A DNA stretch of 64,000 nt from Pristimantibacillus sp052113225 (GTDB lineage Bacteria; Bacillota; Bacilli; Paenibacillales; Paenibacillaceae). Both the position numbers and the translations under genes were made by a program. Below the pieces are notes generated by a model. That model worked only from the letters and a program-made list of their open reading frames with translations, did not search any database and had not been told where the DNA came from. Below are positions 33,333 through 42,392 of the stretch, piece by piece (position 1 is the first letter of the stretch; each line of letters starts with the position of its first letter). The stretch spans positions 1-64,000 of the forward strand of contig NZ_JBFRCT010000010.1 of the NCBI RefSeq assembly GCF_052113225.1, in the 5' to 3' direction.

Positions 33333-34100
33333 ATGGAAGCTTTTACGCTTACTCGCAAAGAGATGGCGGATCTGCTGCTCGCGCTGCATGGCCAAAACTG
33401 CTGTGAACCGCTTCAAGTTCTGCAGCAGGCCTGGAAAAAGTCGCATCTTGATGCGTATGAAACGGGGTCGTCCTTGCCGGCGTTCCTGTCGACGAAGCTT
33501 CCACCAGTCTTGGTGAAGCTGATTAAAGGGCGAGAGGTCAAAGGATTCTCTTTGCAGGAAATATCCGCGCTTGGCGGATTAATAGAATTTTCACAAATGT
33601 CGATTACATCGATGCAAAATTGGGTAAAAAGAGATTTCAGGCCATATTTCGACTGCCCGAAAATCGGTAAAAAATATTCGCTTAATCAAACGGCGCTGCT
33701 GTTTATTATCGATGATTTGAAGTCGAGTCTCGATTTCGGCTCTATTCGCAAGCTGTTTGATCGGCTGTTCAATAAACCGGAGGATGAGACCGATGACCTG
33801 ATCGGTCCGCTGGAGCTGTACAATTCCTACACCACCATGTTTGAAGAGCTTGCGGCAAGCGGCTACCGGCTGCTTGATATGGCTCGTCCAGATTCAGCTA
33901 GGCGGGACAAAGAGGCTGTTATGGAGCAAATGCTTCACGAAGCTTCTGAACCGTTCCTGAAGGTACTGCCCCATCTAAGTGATGAGCAGACCGAAGCGCT
34001 GCGCCATATCCTGTTCATTGCAGCTATATCGATAAGGACATCCTACTTTCATTCGCTGGCCAAACGGTATTGTCATGCTACCTTGTTCCTGAACCCGTAA
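33333..34100 (+). CDS. DUF1836 protein
   Basis: A 255-residue protein with the DUF1836 pattern in its middle: GGLIEFSQMSITSMQNWVKR, then CPKIGKKYSLNQTALLFIID. This block looks like a MerR-type winged helix-turn-helix, so DNA binding is plausible. The C-terminal part is helical and unassigned. The 249-bp gap upstream holds no gene I can support. Target genes are unknown. Confidence 0.8.
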   Translation: MEAFTLTRKEMADLLLALHGQNCCEPLQVLQQAWKKSHLDAYETGSSLPAFLSTKLPPVLVKLIKGREVKGFSLQEISALGGLIEFSQMSITSMQNWVKRDFRPYFDCPKIGKKYSLNQTALLFIIDDLKSSLDFGSIRKLFDRLFNKPEDETDDLIGPLELYNSYTTMFEELAASGYRLLDMARPDSARRDKEAVMEQMLHEASEPFLKVLPHLSDEQTEALRHILFIAAISIRTSYFHSLAKRYCHATLFLNP

Positions 34101-34163
34101 ACGGTCACTACACATAGGAAGTATAAAAAGGCAGCAACCGATATGGTAAACTGCCCAGACGCT

Positions 34164-34517
34164 TTAGAACCTGCTTGATTGCTGTTCTGCCCAGTCGCCG
34201 ATATACGGCAGCTTGAAGCGCTTGCCCTGCAGGGCAAGAAGCATCAGGGCTATCCATAGAATAAAGCCTACGGGGGTCACAATAAGACCAAGAAGCCAGC
34301 CGATAATGGGAATGAAGCCTAGAATGAGATTAAGCACGATAAATACGACTGAAACAGCGATGGACTGCAGCGCGTGGAATTTTACAAAGCGGCTCTGTTT
34401 TTCCACGACCAAGAATATAATACCGGTAATAAAGCCAAGGAAATAAGCAAGCAGTGCTGCTACTTTCGGGTCTATTCCTGTTGAGGAACGATCAGGTTCG
34501 AAGGAAGCGCTGGACAT
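34164..34517 (-). CDS. DUF4870 small membrane protein
   Basis: A 117-residue protein with three hydrophobic segments (about 22-37, 50-75, 77-98) and the DUF4870 pattern YFLGFITGIIFLVVEKQSRFVKFHALQS split across the first two. It resembles the Tic20-like fold seen in many bacteria. Function unknown. Transcribed alone, convergent with the DUF1836 gene. Confidence 0.87.
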   Translation of the reverse strand: MSSASFEPDRSSTGIDPKVAALLAYFLGFITGIIFLVVEKQSRFVKFHALQSIAVSVVFIVLNLILGFIPIIGWLLGLIVTPVGFILWIALMLLALQGKRFKLPYIGDWAEQQSSRF

Positions 34518-34696
34518 GAACGAATCTCATCCTTTCTATATCGACTCTCGAGAAGATTGTATTCATGTCCGAAAAGTTATATGTCAAACGTATTTTTAAT
34601 CAAAAAACAAGGAACCTGCAGCTTAGTTATTGAATCTACAGTAGTGGAGTAACAGCTCACGGTCCAACCAAAAGAAAGATTGGAGTTGAATGACGG

Positions 34697-35125
34697 ATGA
34701 ATATTGCGTTTTTTCTGCTGCCTAAGCAGGAGGTTGTAACGGTAACGCAAGATGCAACGCTCAGGCAAACCCTAGAGAAGATGGAGCATCACCGCTACTC
34801 GGCGGTCCCGATTATTAATGAAGAAGGCGGCTACGCCGGCACGGTAACGGAAGGTGATTTGCTCTGGTACATGAAGAATACACCAGGTGTAACATTCGAG
34901 AATGCCCATAAGATATCTCTAATAGATGTACCGCTGCGGATGAAGAACCGTTCGGTTCGGATCGATGCCGATATGAAGGATCTTATTGCACTGTCGAAAG
35001 TACAGAACTTTGTTCCTGTTGTAGATGACCGGGGACATTTCATTGGAATCGTCCGTAGAAGTGAAATTATTGATTATTGCCAGACTTTTATTCCGGGATC
35101 ACCATCGCTTGCTATTGAAGCGTAA
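34697..35125 (+). CDS. Tandem CBS-domain protein (YkuL-like)
   Basis: A 142-residue protein made of two CBS motifs (about residues 10-65 and 72-130), with the patterns YSAVPIINEEGGYAGTVTEGDL and FVPVVDDRGHFIGIVRRSEI. Such Bateman modules bind adenine nucleotides and act as small sensors; B. subtilis YkuL/DarB, which binds cyclic di-AMP, has this layout. A link to c-di-AMP, which gdpP in this window would degrade, is only inference. Confidence 0.85.
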   Translation: MNIAFFLLPKQEVVTVTQDATLRQTLEKMEHHRYSAVPIINEEGGYAGTVTEGDLLWYMKNTPGVTFENAHKISLIDVPLRMKNRSVRIDADMKDLIALSKVQNFVPVVDDRGHFIGIVRRSEIIDYCQTFIPGSPSLAIEA

Positions 35126-35247
35126 ACCTTGCAGCAACTAGAATAGGACAAATCAGCTTCTCATGGTTCTTATCGGTAGATGGCTATATTTTCAGACAGT
35201 TTAGGTGAAAATAAAGCCGTATACAGGGTTAACATCAGGAGGCGCTT

Positions 35248-37077
35248 ATGAATAGGAATGAGCACCAAAAAGACGGAAACCGTAAACGGTACCGTCTTTT
35301 TGTTTTATTAATTATCGCTGTTATTGCCTGCTGCCCTGGATGGTACCAAGCCATGGCGAGCCTGGAGGCCTCACAAGTAGTCAATCGAGTGGAGCTGGAG
35401 AAGGTCTATGATACGGTTATCGCCGGAGGCAGGGTCATGAATCCGGAAACGAACCTGGACAAAAAGGGCTGGAACGTAGGTATTAGCGGTGGTCAAATTG
35501 CCATTGTTACACCAAAGCCGCTGAAGGGTAAACGAGTTGTAGATGCTTCTGGGCTTGTTGTGGCTCCTGGTTTTATCGATAATCTCTCCTACGATCCGAA
35601 TCCACTTGGTATTTGGAACAAAATCGCAGATGGAGTAACAACGAATATTGCGATGCATGGGGGTACCTCAACACCGGAGGAGTGGTACGGGTATTTTGAA
35701 AAGAAGCAGCTACCTGTTCATTTCGGGGCATCGTTCTTTTACACACAGGCCCGTAATCGTTATCAGCTCAGCCGCTATGACAGTGCACTTCCCGAGCAGA
35801 TTGCTCAGCTTGTCAAGCAGGCCGAGCAGGCGCTCAATAACGGAGCATTAGGCATTTCGTTCAGCCTCGAATATGTACCGGGGATAACAGCAGACGAGAT
35901 TCTCCCGCTTATGAAGCTGGCATATGACTATAACGTACCTGTCTACTTCCATGCCCGTTACTCCGATATGGAGGAGCCGGGTACGAATTTAGATGCGCTT
36001 AAGGAATTGATCGGTTATGCGAAGAAAACAGGAGCGGCCGTTCATATCGATCATCTTAACAGTACGGGCGGTACTTTTTCGATGAAGCAGTCATTAGCCT
36101 TGCTGGATGCTGCGCGCAAACAGGGATTAGACATAACGTCCTGCGTCTACCCTTACGATTACTGGGGAACGTTCCTGAACTCGGCCAGGTTTGATGAAGG
36201 CTGGCAATCGAGGTTCCGAATCACGTTTAAGGATCTGCAAATTGCGGGTACGGATAATCGTCTTACCGAAGAGACGTTCGGGCGTTACCGGGCTGAGGGG
36301 AAGCTAGCCGTTGCTTATGCGATTCCGGAGCAGGATGTGGTAGATGCCTTGAAGGCACCATTCGTCATGATTGGCAGTGATGCGATTCTGGAACCGGGCA
36401 ATAACAATCACCCGCGTGCTTCCGGCACCTTTGCCAGGACGATTGGGTTGTACGCAAGAGAGAAGCGGGTCGTATCTTTGATGGAGGCTCTTACGAAGAT
36501 AAGCTTGATGCCTGCACAGCGGCTCGAGAAGCAGGCCCCTGCTTTACGCAAGAAAGGCCGTATAGCCAAAGGAATGGATGCCGATATCGTCATCTTTGAC
36601 TACAAGACGATTACAGACCGATCAACCGTTGAGCATCCTGAACAGTTGTCAGGCGGTATTCGTTATGTACTGGTCGGAGGACAGCTTGCCATGGATAAGG
36701 GGAAGCTGAATAAATCGGTTCATATCGGTCAGCCGATTCGAAGCAAGTTTGTACGGGTTAATGGAGGGGCGGATAAACGGAGCTGGGGGATCCGCCAATA
36801 TGCTATTGTCGATTACAAAGGAACCCCATACGTAGATGTCCACTCTTTGGAGCAGAATGGCTTCAAGCTGGCTTGGAATAAAGCCACGCATGTTGTTACA
36901 GCAACGCGCAGCAATCAAACGCCACCCGCAATCAGCGGTGCGGAGGTTCCTCCTGCTGAGGGACAGCTTATGCTGGAACGAGGCTATCAGCTTGAAGCTG
37001 CGGGCAAGAAGACGGCGCTTATTTCAATTGGCAGCCGGATGTTTGTACCGTTATCGATCCTGCAAGGCTTGAAGTAA
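35248..37077 (+). CDS. Exported amidohydrolase-fold protein with degenerate metal site
   Basis: A 609-residue protein with a signal anchor (about residues 15-37), an amidohydrolase domain related to N-acyl-D-amino-acid deacylases (about 53-490), and a C-terminal copper amine oxidase N-like stalk domain (about 515-609). The beta-1 metal motif normally HTHDD after PGFID reads NLSYD (112-116), and the cysteine usually following GVTT is replaced (AMHGGTS). H235, H266/H269 and D378 remain. Either the site is rebuilt or the protein is not a standard deacylase. The export anchor and stalk domain suggest a cell-envelope role. GGAGG lies upstream. Confidence 0.7.
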   Translation: MNRNEHQKDGNRKRYRLFVLLIIAVIACCPGWYQAMASLEASQVVNRVELEKVYDTVIAGGRVMNPETNLDKKGWNVGISGGQIAIVTPKPLKGKRVVDASGLVVAPGFIDNLSYDPNPLGIWNKIADGVTTNIAMHGGTSTPEEWYGYFEKKQLPVHFGASFFYTQARNRYQLSRYDSALPEQIAQLVKQAEQALNNGALGISFSLEYVPGITADEILPLMKLAYDYNVPVYFHARYSDMEEPGTNLDALKELIGYAKKTGAAVHIDHLNSTGGTFSMKQSLALLDAARKQGLDITSCVYPYDYWGTFLNSARFDEGWQSRFRITFKDLQIAGTDNRLTEETFGRYRAEGKLAVAYAIPEQDVVDALKAPFVMIGSDAILEPGNNNHPRASGTFARTIGLYAREKRVVSLMEALTKISLMPAQRLEKQAPALRKKGRIAKGMDADIVIFDYKTITDRSTVEHPEQLSGGIRYVLVGGQLAMDKGKLNKSVHIGQPIRSKFVRVNGGADKRSWGIRQYAIVDYKGTPYVDVHSLEQNGFKLAWNKATHVVTATRSNQTPPAISGAEVPPAEGQLMLERGYQLEAAGKKTALISIGSRMFVPLSILQGLK

Positions 37078-37126
37078 GTGCGATGGGTACCGGACTAAAG
37101 GATGTTCGTGTTCTATTTTGCTTTTA

Positions 37127-37135
37127 TGATATAAT
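37127..37135 (+). promoter_or_regulatory. Extended -10 promoter before yybS-gdpP-rplI
   Basis: TGATATAAT (TATAAT at 37130-37135) is a perfect extended -10, about 50 bp ahead of the yybS start. No good -35 is present. Confidence 0.6.
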
Positions 37136-37184
37136 GGGATGTGGAATGTTTGTAAATTGATTATGTATGCAAGAGGTGAACGGC

Positions 37185-38096
37185 TTGAAAGGTAAGCCCA
37201 GTATGAAAGCAGTTCTATGGAGCGGTGCGTCTCTGCTTCTTATTTTGTCATTGGCAGTACCTGGATTTAACATACTTACGATGATGCTGCTGATGGTGCC
37301 TTATGTTGTTTTGTACACGACGCTGTCGACACGGTCCTTTTTACTGCATCTTGTACCGGTATGGATTATAGCGGCTGTTATTCTAGGGCCGTCTGTTCTA
37401 ATTATCGCGTTATTTTTCTTAATCCCCGCCATGATGATGGGACAGATGTATCGGAAACGGGCGTCAGCGCCTCGTATATTAAGGCGTACAACACTGACGA
37501 TTTTATTCTGTCTGCTGGCAGAGCTCCTTATTTTCGAGGGGGTATTGAATCAATCTTTTATTGATCAAATTGGTGAATTTGTTCGTACATTAGTGAGTGA
37601 CCTGAGCTCGGAGGGCGTGCTCCCGAAGGAATGGGACAGCGATTATACGGAATCTCTCATTCGAATGATGATCCATTCGATTCCGCAGGCGATCATTCTG
37701 ATCTCCTTCGTGTATGCCGTCATTACGCAATATTTCGCCCGCAAAGTGCTTGCGGCTTCTAATGAAGATATTCCGAAGATGCCACAAGCAAAAGACTGGA
37801 TGCTTCCAAGAATCATGGTCTTCTATTATTTGATCGTGTACATTCTGAATATGTTCGTATCCAGCGACAGCAGTTCCTTCTACTCCGTAGCGCTTATGAA
37901 TTTGGTACCGCTTATGCGGTATGCGTTCACGATTCAAGCGATCGGATTTTTCTTCTACATTGCGCATCAGCGTAAATGGAACAAGGCGGTTCCGGTTATT
38001 ATCGCTATACCGCTTCTGTTGTTCCCGCCGCTTAGCTTGATTGGCGTACTCGATGCTGCTTTTCCGATCCGTAAGTCGTTTTCGAAATCATCATAA
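37185..38096 (+). CDS. yybS: YybS family membrane protein (DUF2232)
   Basis: A roughly 303-residue protein with about eight hydrophobic segments and the DUF2232 pattern. The location directly before gdpP and rplI matches B. subtilis yybS. The start is TTG at 37185, with AGAGGTG upstream; an ATG at 37167 overlaps that site. Function is unknown. It lies 20 bp ahead of gdpP. Confidence 0.88.
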   Translation: MKGKPSMKAVLWSGASLLLILSLAVPGFNILTMMLLMVPYVVLYTTLSTRSFLLHLVPVWIIAAVILGPSVLIIALFFLIPAMMMGQMYRKRASAPRILRRTTLTILFCLLAELLIFEGVLNQSFIDQIGEFVRTLVSDLSSEGVLPKEWDSDYTESLIRMMIHSIPQAIILISFVYAVITQYFARKVLAASNEDIPKMPQAKDWMLPRIMVFYYLIVYILNMFVSSDSSSFYSVALMNLVPLMRYAFTIQAIGFFFYIAHQRKWNKAVPVIIAIPLLLFPPLSLIGVLDAAFPIRKSFSKSS

Positions 38097-38116
38097 GCTA
38101 TAGGGGCGAATAGGAA

Positions 38117-40078
38117 ATGCCGAAGTTTCTTGTCACGCGATGGCATGGCATGCATCAGGTCTGGTCTATCGCATTAATGGTTCTCATGACCGTTGTGCTC
38201 ACCTGGTATTGGTGGGTGCTTGGGCTAATCGCGCTTCTTCTAACGATTGCTGCGGCCATTTATACGGTGCTCGCGGAGCGGGCCTTCCGCAAAGATTTGA
38301 AGTCGTATCTCGGGACGTTATCCTACCGGGTTAAAAAGGTCGGAAATGACGTCATCGGTGAGCTTCCGTTTGGCGTTATTTTGTATAATGAAGATCGGGC
38401 AGTGGAATGGCATAATCCCTTTATCTCGCAAATCATGGGACAGGAATCCGTGATCGGGATGCCGCTGACAGAGCTGTTCCCGGCCCTTCAACAGGTGAAA
38501 GACAAGGAAGGGACCGTTGAAGCTGCGGTAGGCGGACATGTCTATCAGCTGATCTTCAAGCAAAAGGAACGGATTCTGTACGTTCAGGACATTACGCTGC
38601 TGTGGCAGCTAAACAAACGGTACGACGAGGAAAAGCTTGCGATGGGCGTAGTGATGATCGACAGCCTTGAGGAAGTAACGCAAGGGATGGACGACCATCA
38701 GCGAAGCTCGCTTCAGTCGAAGGTGACGACCGAAATTACCGAATGGGCGCAGCGTTATCAGCTGTATCTGAAGCGGGTCACCTCGGACAGGTTCCTGCTT
38801 ATTACGGATCAGAAGACACTGAGGCAGCTGGAGCAATCCCGGTTTGTTATTCTGGATGAAGTGCGGGAGATGACCGGTGACCAGAAGATCCCGATTACGC
38901 TCAGTATCGGCTTCGCTGCTGGAGCAGAAAGCATTGTAGAGCTTGGCCAATGGGCACAGTCCAGTCTCGATATCGCACTTGGACGCGGCGGCGATCAGGC
39001 TTCTGTGAAGGTAGGCGGCAGACAGTCATTCTACGGCGGCAAGACGAATGCGGTAGAGAAACGTACCCGCGTGCGTGCTCGTGTAGTGGCACATGCGCTT
39101 CGCGACTTGATTCGCGAGAGCGGTAATGTGGTTATTATGGGCCACAAAATGCCGGACATGGATGCGATTGGTGCTGCGATTGGCGTGCTGAAGGCCGCGC
39201 AGATGTTTGGCAAGGAAGCTTTTATCGTGTTGGAAGGCATTAATCCTGCGATTCAGAAAATGATGGAGCTGCTGCGTGAGGATGAGAAGTTTGCGAAAAG
39301 GTTTATTACACCGGAGCAAGCGCTTGGTATAACGGATGGCCGCACGCTAGCGGTTGTTGTCGATACACATAAAGCATCGATGGTGAAGGAGCCTCGCATC
39401 CTTGCACAGACGAATAAAATTGTGGTGATTGACCATCACCGCCGCGGTGAGGAGTTTATCTCGAACGCGATTCTGGTCTACATGGAGCCATACGCTTCAT
39501 CTACCTGTGAGCTTGTGACTGAGCTGCTCCAGTATATTCACGATCGTGTGCTGCTCGATGTACGTGAAGCAACAGCGCTGCTTGCGGGGATTACGGTGGA
39601 TACGAAGAACTTCTCGCTGAGGACCGGCGCCCGTACGTTTGACGCGGCTTCGTTCCTACGGCGCAACGGCGCTGATTCGATGATGATTCAGCGGATGCTG
39701 AAGGAAGATCTTGAGGAGTATGTACGTAAGGCAGAAATTATCAAGCATGCGGAAGTGTTCTATGAACATGTGGCGATTGCGGTCACGGAGCCGGGCCAGA
39801 AGGTGGCACAGCTCCTCATCGCGCAATCGGCTGATACGCTGCTTAATATGACGGATATATATGCTTCGTTCGTCATTGGGGAAAGGCCTGACGGGTTAAT
39901 CGGCATTAGTGCCCGCTCGCTCGGGCATATGAATGTACAGGTTGTGATGGAACGAATGGGCGGCGGCGGTCATTTGACGAACGCGGCGGCCCAGCTGGAG
40001 GGCACCGTTCAAGAAGTAGCGGTGAAGCTGAAGGACGTATTAGCACAAATTGAAGCGGAAGAGGGGTTATTTGAATGA
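38117..40078 (+). CDS. gdpP: Cyclic-di-AMP phosphodiesterase GdpP
   Basis: A 653-residue membrane enzyme that cleaves c-di-AMP to pApA and so tunes potassium and osmolyte balance and cell-wall stability. In order: two membrane helices (about 15-55), a PAS-like domain (about 80-160), a degenerate GGDEF domain (about 170-300) and the DHH/DHHA1 catalytic unit. DHH motifs are MGHKMPDMDA, VVDTH and IDHHRR; DHHA1 carries MGGGGHLTNAAAQL. It overlaps rplI by ATGA. Length is normal. Confidence 0.95.
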   Translation: MPKFLVTRWHGMHQVWSIALMVLMTVVLTWYWWVLGLIALLLTIAAAIYTVLAERAFRKDLKSYLGTLSYRVKKVGNDVIGELPFGVILYNEDRAVEWHNPFISQIMGQESVIGMPLTELFPALQQVKDKEGTVEAAVGGHVYQLIFKQKERILYVQDITLLWQLNKRYDEEKLAMGVVMIDSLEEVTQGMDDHQRSSLQSKVTTEITEWAQRYQLYLKRVTSDRFLLITDQKTLRQLEQSRFVILDEVREMTGDQKIPITLSIGFAAGAESIVELGQWAQSSLDIALGRGGDQASVKVGGRQSFYGGKTNAVEKRTRVRARVVAHALRDLIRESGNVVIMGHKMPDMDAIGAAIGVLKAAQMFGKEAFIVLEGINPAIQKMMELLREDEKFAKRFITPEQALGITDGRTLAVVVDTHKASMVKEPRILAQTNKIVVIDHHRRGEEFISNAILVYMEPYASSTCELVTELLQYIHDRVLLDVREATALLAGITVDTKNFSLRTGARTFDAASFLRRNGADSMMIQRMLKEDLEEYVRKAEIIKHAEVFYEHVAIAVTEPGQKVAQLLIAQSADTLLNMTDIYASFVIGERPDGLIGISARSLGHMNVQVVMERMGGGGHLTNAAAQLEGTVQEVAVKLKDVLAQIEAEEGLFE

Positions 40079-40521
40079 AAGTGATTTTCTTAAAAGATGT
40101 AAAGGGCCAAGGTAAAAAGGGCGATGTGAAGGAACTGTCTGAAGGTTATGTACGTAATTTTCTACTGCCGCAAGGACTTGCCAAGCTGGCATCCGACGGC
40201 AACTTGAAGACACTCGAAGTTCAGAACGCTTCGGAAGTGAAACGCAAAGAGAAGGAAAAAGCGGATGCAGTTGAACTGGGCAAGCGCCTGGAAGAACTGA
40301 AGATCGTAATTAAAGCTAAAGCTGGCGAAGGCGGACGATTGTTCGGTGCTATCACTAGCAAGCAAATCGCGGAAGCGCTGGCTGCGCAAGCAGGCGTTAA
40401 AATCGACAAGCGGAAAATCGAGCTTGAGGATGCAATTCGTACCCTTGGCGTAACGCTGGTGCCGGCTAAGCTGCATGTTGATGTGAAGGCGAAGCTGAAT
40501 GTTCATGTTACGGAAGAGTAG
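40075..40521 (+). CDS. rplI: 50S ribosomal protein L9
   Basis: A 148-residue ribosomal protein with the L9 N-terminal signature VIFLKDVKGQGKKGDVKEL, GYVRNFLLPQGLA, the long connecting helix and the C-terminal domain. Its start overlaps the gdpP stop. The 298-bp gap after it contains hairpins listed separately. Confidence 0.97.
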   Translation: MKVIFLKDVKGQGKKGDVKELSEGYVRNFLLPQGLAKLASDGNLKTLEVQNASEVKRKEKEKADAVELGKRLEELKIVIKAKAGEGGRLFGAITSKQIAEALAAQAGVKIDKRKIELEDAIRTLGVTLVPAKLHVDVKAKLNVHVTEE

Positions 40522-40560
40522 TAGTTTAGATCTAACAAGTAACGTAATCATACAATGAAG

Positions 40561-40595
40561 CAATGGCGATGTGTTCAGCATCGCTATTGTTGTAT
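40561..40595 (+). terminator. Probable terminator after rplI
   Basis: An 11-bp stem with one wobble, CAATGGCGATG (40561-40571) with CATCGCTATTG (40579-40589), followed by TTGTATAAAG. The T-run is weak. Confidence 0.5.
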
Positions 40596-40749
40596 AAAGA
40601 GATACTGCCGACAGTTACCATAGCTTTCGGTGGCTCGCAACTGCTACACTGATCGTTGTAGCTTAATGGATTCGGATTCGATGAGTACGAAGTAATTCTT
40701 TTTTATATATAAGGAAGTATAAGTTTTTCTTTATATTATGCTTATATTT

Positions 40750-40790
40750 CATTCGCGAAACGAATGCTGTCCCCTGTAGGAAGGGACAGC
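40750..40790 (+). promoter_or_regulatory. Tandem hairpins in the dnaB leader
   Basis: CATTCG/CGAATG (40750-40766) and GCTGTCCC/GGGACAGC (40766-40790) lie just upstream of the dnaB ribosome-binding site and lack T-runs, so they look like leader structures rather than terminators. AT-rich sequence at 40695-40745 probably contains the promoter. Confidence 0.45.
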
Positions 40791-40819
40791 CGTTTACACT
40801 TGGGGAGGATCACATAAGC

Positions 40820-42193
40820 ATGAGCATGAATAGTACAGAGCTGATGTTTGATCGGGTGCCGCCGCAAAACTTGGAGGCGGAGCAAGCCGTTATCGGCGCG
40901 ATCCTGCTTCAGTCGGAGGCGCTGATCACCGCGATGGAGCGGCTGCGCAGCGAAGACTTTTATAGCGTTCCTCATCAACATATTTATGAAGCAATGGTTG
41001 ATCTCGGTGAAAGCGGACAGCCCGTCGATCTCATCACGTTAACTGCCCATTTGCAGGACAAGCAGCTGATTGAGGAAATCGGCGGTGTGTCGTACTTGGC
41101 TAGAATGGCAAGTGCGGTGCCAACGGCGGCGAACGTCGATTACTACGCACAGATCGTGGAAGAGAAATCGATGCTGCGTCGGCTTATCCGGACGGCAACG
41201 AATATTGTGTCCGACGGCTATGCTAACGAGGATGAAGTCGGCATTCTTCTAAGTGATGCCGAGAGAAAAATCCTTGAAATTTCGAACCGTCGCTCAAGCA
41301 GCGGCTTTATCTCGATCCGTGATGTGTTAATGGAGGTATTTGAGAAGGTCGAGACGCTCTACAATACAAAGGGAGCGGGGACCACGGGTATTCCTTCGGG
41401 CTTCGTTGATTTGGACAAAATGACGGCCGGCTTCCAGCGAAGTGACTTGATCATCATAGCGGCACGTCCTTCCGTAGGTAAAACAGCCTTTGCTCTGAAC
41501 ATTGCGCAAAACGTAGGCGTACGTGCCCGCGAGACTGTCGCAATCTTCTCACTCGAGATGTCCGCGGCTCAGCTGGTTCAACGTATGGTGTGTGCGGAGT
41601 CGAACGTAGATGCGACGCGGATGCGGACTGGTCAGCTTGAGGGAGATGACTGGGAGAAGCTGACGATGGCGATTGGCGCCTTGTCAGAAGCTCAAATCTT
41701 TATCGATGATACGCCAGGTATTACGGTTGCCGATATCCGTGCGAAATGCCGCCGTCTGAAGAAAGAAAAAGGCCTCGGTATGATTCTGATCGATTACTTG
41801 CAGCTCATTCAAGGCCGCGGCAAAGCGGGTGAGAACCGTCAGCAGGAAGTATCAGAAATTTCTCGTACACTGAAACAAATTGCCCGTGAGCTTGAAGTGC
41901 CGGTTATTGCACTGTCGCAGCTCAGCCGTGGTGTCGAGCAGCGTCAGGACAAGCGTCCGATGATGTCTGACCTTCGGGAATCGGGTTCGATCGAGCAGGA
42001 TGCCGATATCGTTGGATTCTTGTATCGTGATGATTACTATGATAAGGAATCCGAGAAGAAGAACATTATCGAGATCATACTTGCCAAACAGCGTAATGGT
42101 CCGGTAGGTACGGTTGAGCTTGTATTCTTGAAAAACTTTAATAAATTCGTAAGCTTAGACCGCACGCATGAAGACCCATCGCAGGCATCATAA
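40820..42193 (+). CDS. dnaB: Replicative DNA helicase (DnaB; DnaC in B. subtilis)
   Basis: A 457-residue hexameric helicase that unwinds the fork ahead of the polymerase. The N-terminal domain begins PPQNLEAEQAVIGAILLQ. The RecA-like domain has Walker A ARPSVGKTAF (about residues 215-224), Walker B MILIDYLQLI, and the arginine-finger region LAKQRNGPVGTVEL. No intein or insertion is present. GGGGAGG precedes the ATG. In B. subtilis the corresponding gene lies in the same rplI-dnaC-purA order. Confidence 0.97.
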   Translation: MSMNSTELMFDRVPPQNLEAEQAVIGAILLQSEALITAMERLRSEDFYSVPHQHIYEAMVDLGESGQPVDLITLTAHLQDKQLIEEIGGVSYLARMASAVPTAANVDYYAQIVEEKSMLRRLIRTATNIVSDGYANEDEVGILLSDAERKILEISNRRSSSGFISIRDVLMEVFEKVETLYNTKGAGTTGIPSGFVDLDKMTAGFQRSDLIIIAARPSVGKTAFALNIAQNVGVRARETVAIFSLEMSAAQLVQRMVCAESNVDATRMRTGQLEGDDWEKLTMAIGALSEAQIFIDDTPGITVADIRAKCRRLKKEKGLGMILIDYLQLIQGRGKAGENRQQEVSEISRTLKQIARELEVPVIALSQLSRGVEQRQDKRPMMSDLRESGSIEQDADIVGFLYRDDYYDKESEKKNIIEIILAKQRNGPVGTVELVFLKNFNKFVSLDRTHEDPSQAS

Positions 42194-42203
42194 CTTATGT
42201 ATC

Positions 42204-42247
42204 ATATCCGAACAATTGTATGGGCGACTGTGCAATTGTTCGTTTTT
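42204..42247. promoter_or_regulatory. Candidate paired PurR boxes before purA, overlapping a hairpin
   Basis: ATATCCGAACAAT (42204-42216) is an exact match to the PurBox consensus AWWWCCGAACWWT. ATTGTTCGTTTTT (42235-42247) is an inverted copy with one mismatch. The CGAAC and GTTCG cores are 24 bp apart, similar to known Bacillus pur control regions. The same bases form a hairpin (CGAACAATTG / CAATTGTTCG) with a T6 run, so it may also terminate dnaB transcripts. Confidence 0.6.
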
Positions 42248-42250
42248 TGT

Positions 42251-42279
42251 TTGACTTCTCTATACGGGACTGCTACACT
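42251..42279 (+). promoter_or_regulatory. purA promoter
   Basis: TTGACT (42251-42256) and TACACT (42274-42279) are spaced 17 bp, with an extended TG before the -10. The PurR boxes lie just upstream. Confidence 0.75.
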
Positions 42280-42392
42280 GTTATTGCTGTCTTTTGCGTT
42301 GAATTCGACTGTTTCTGAGTAAGAAACACGGATTCGGCGAATGATAAGACGGTAATTTTCGGTGTGCAAAATCACCGGACGGGGGTATGATT

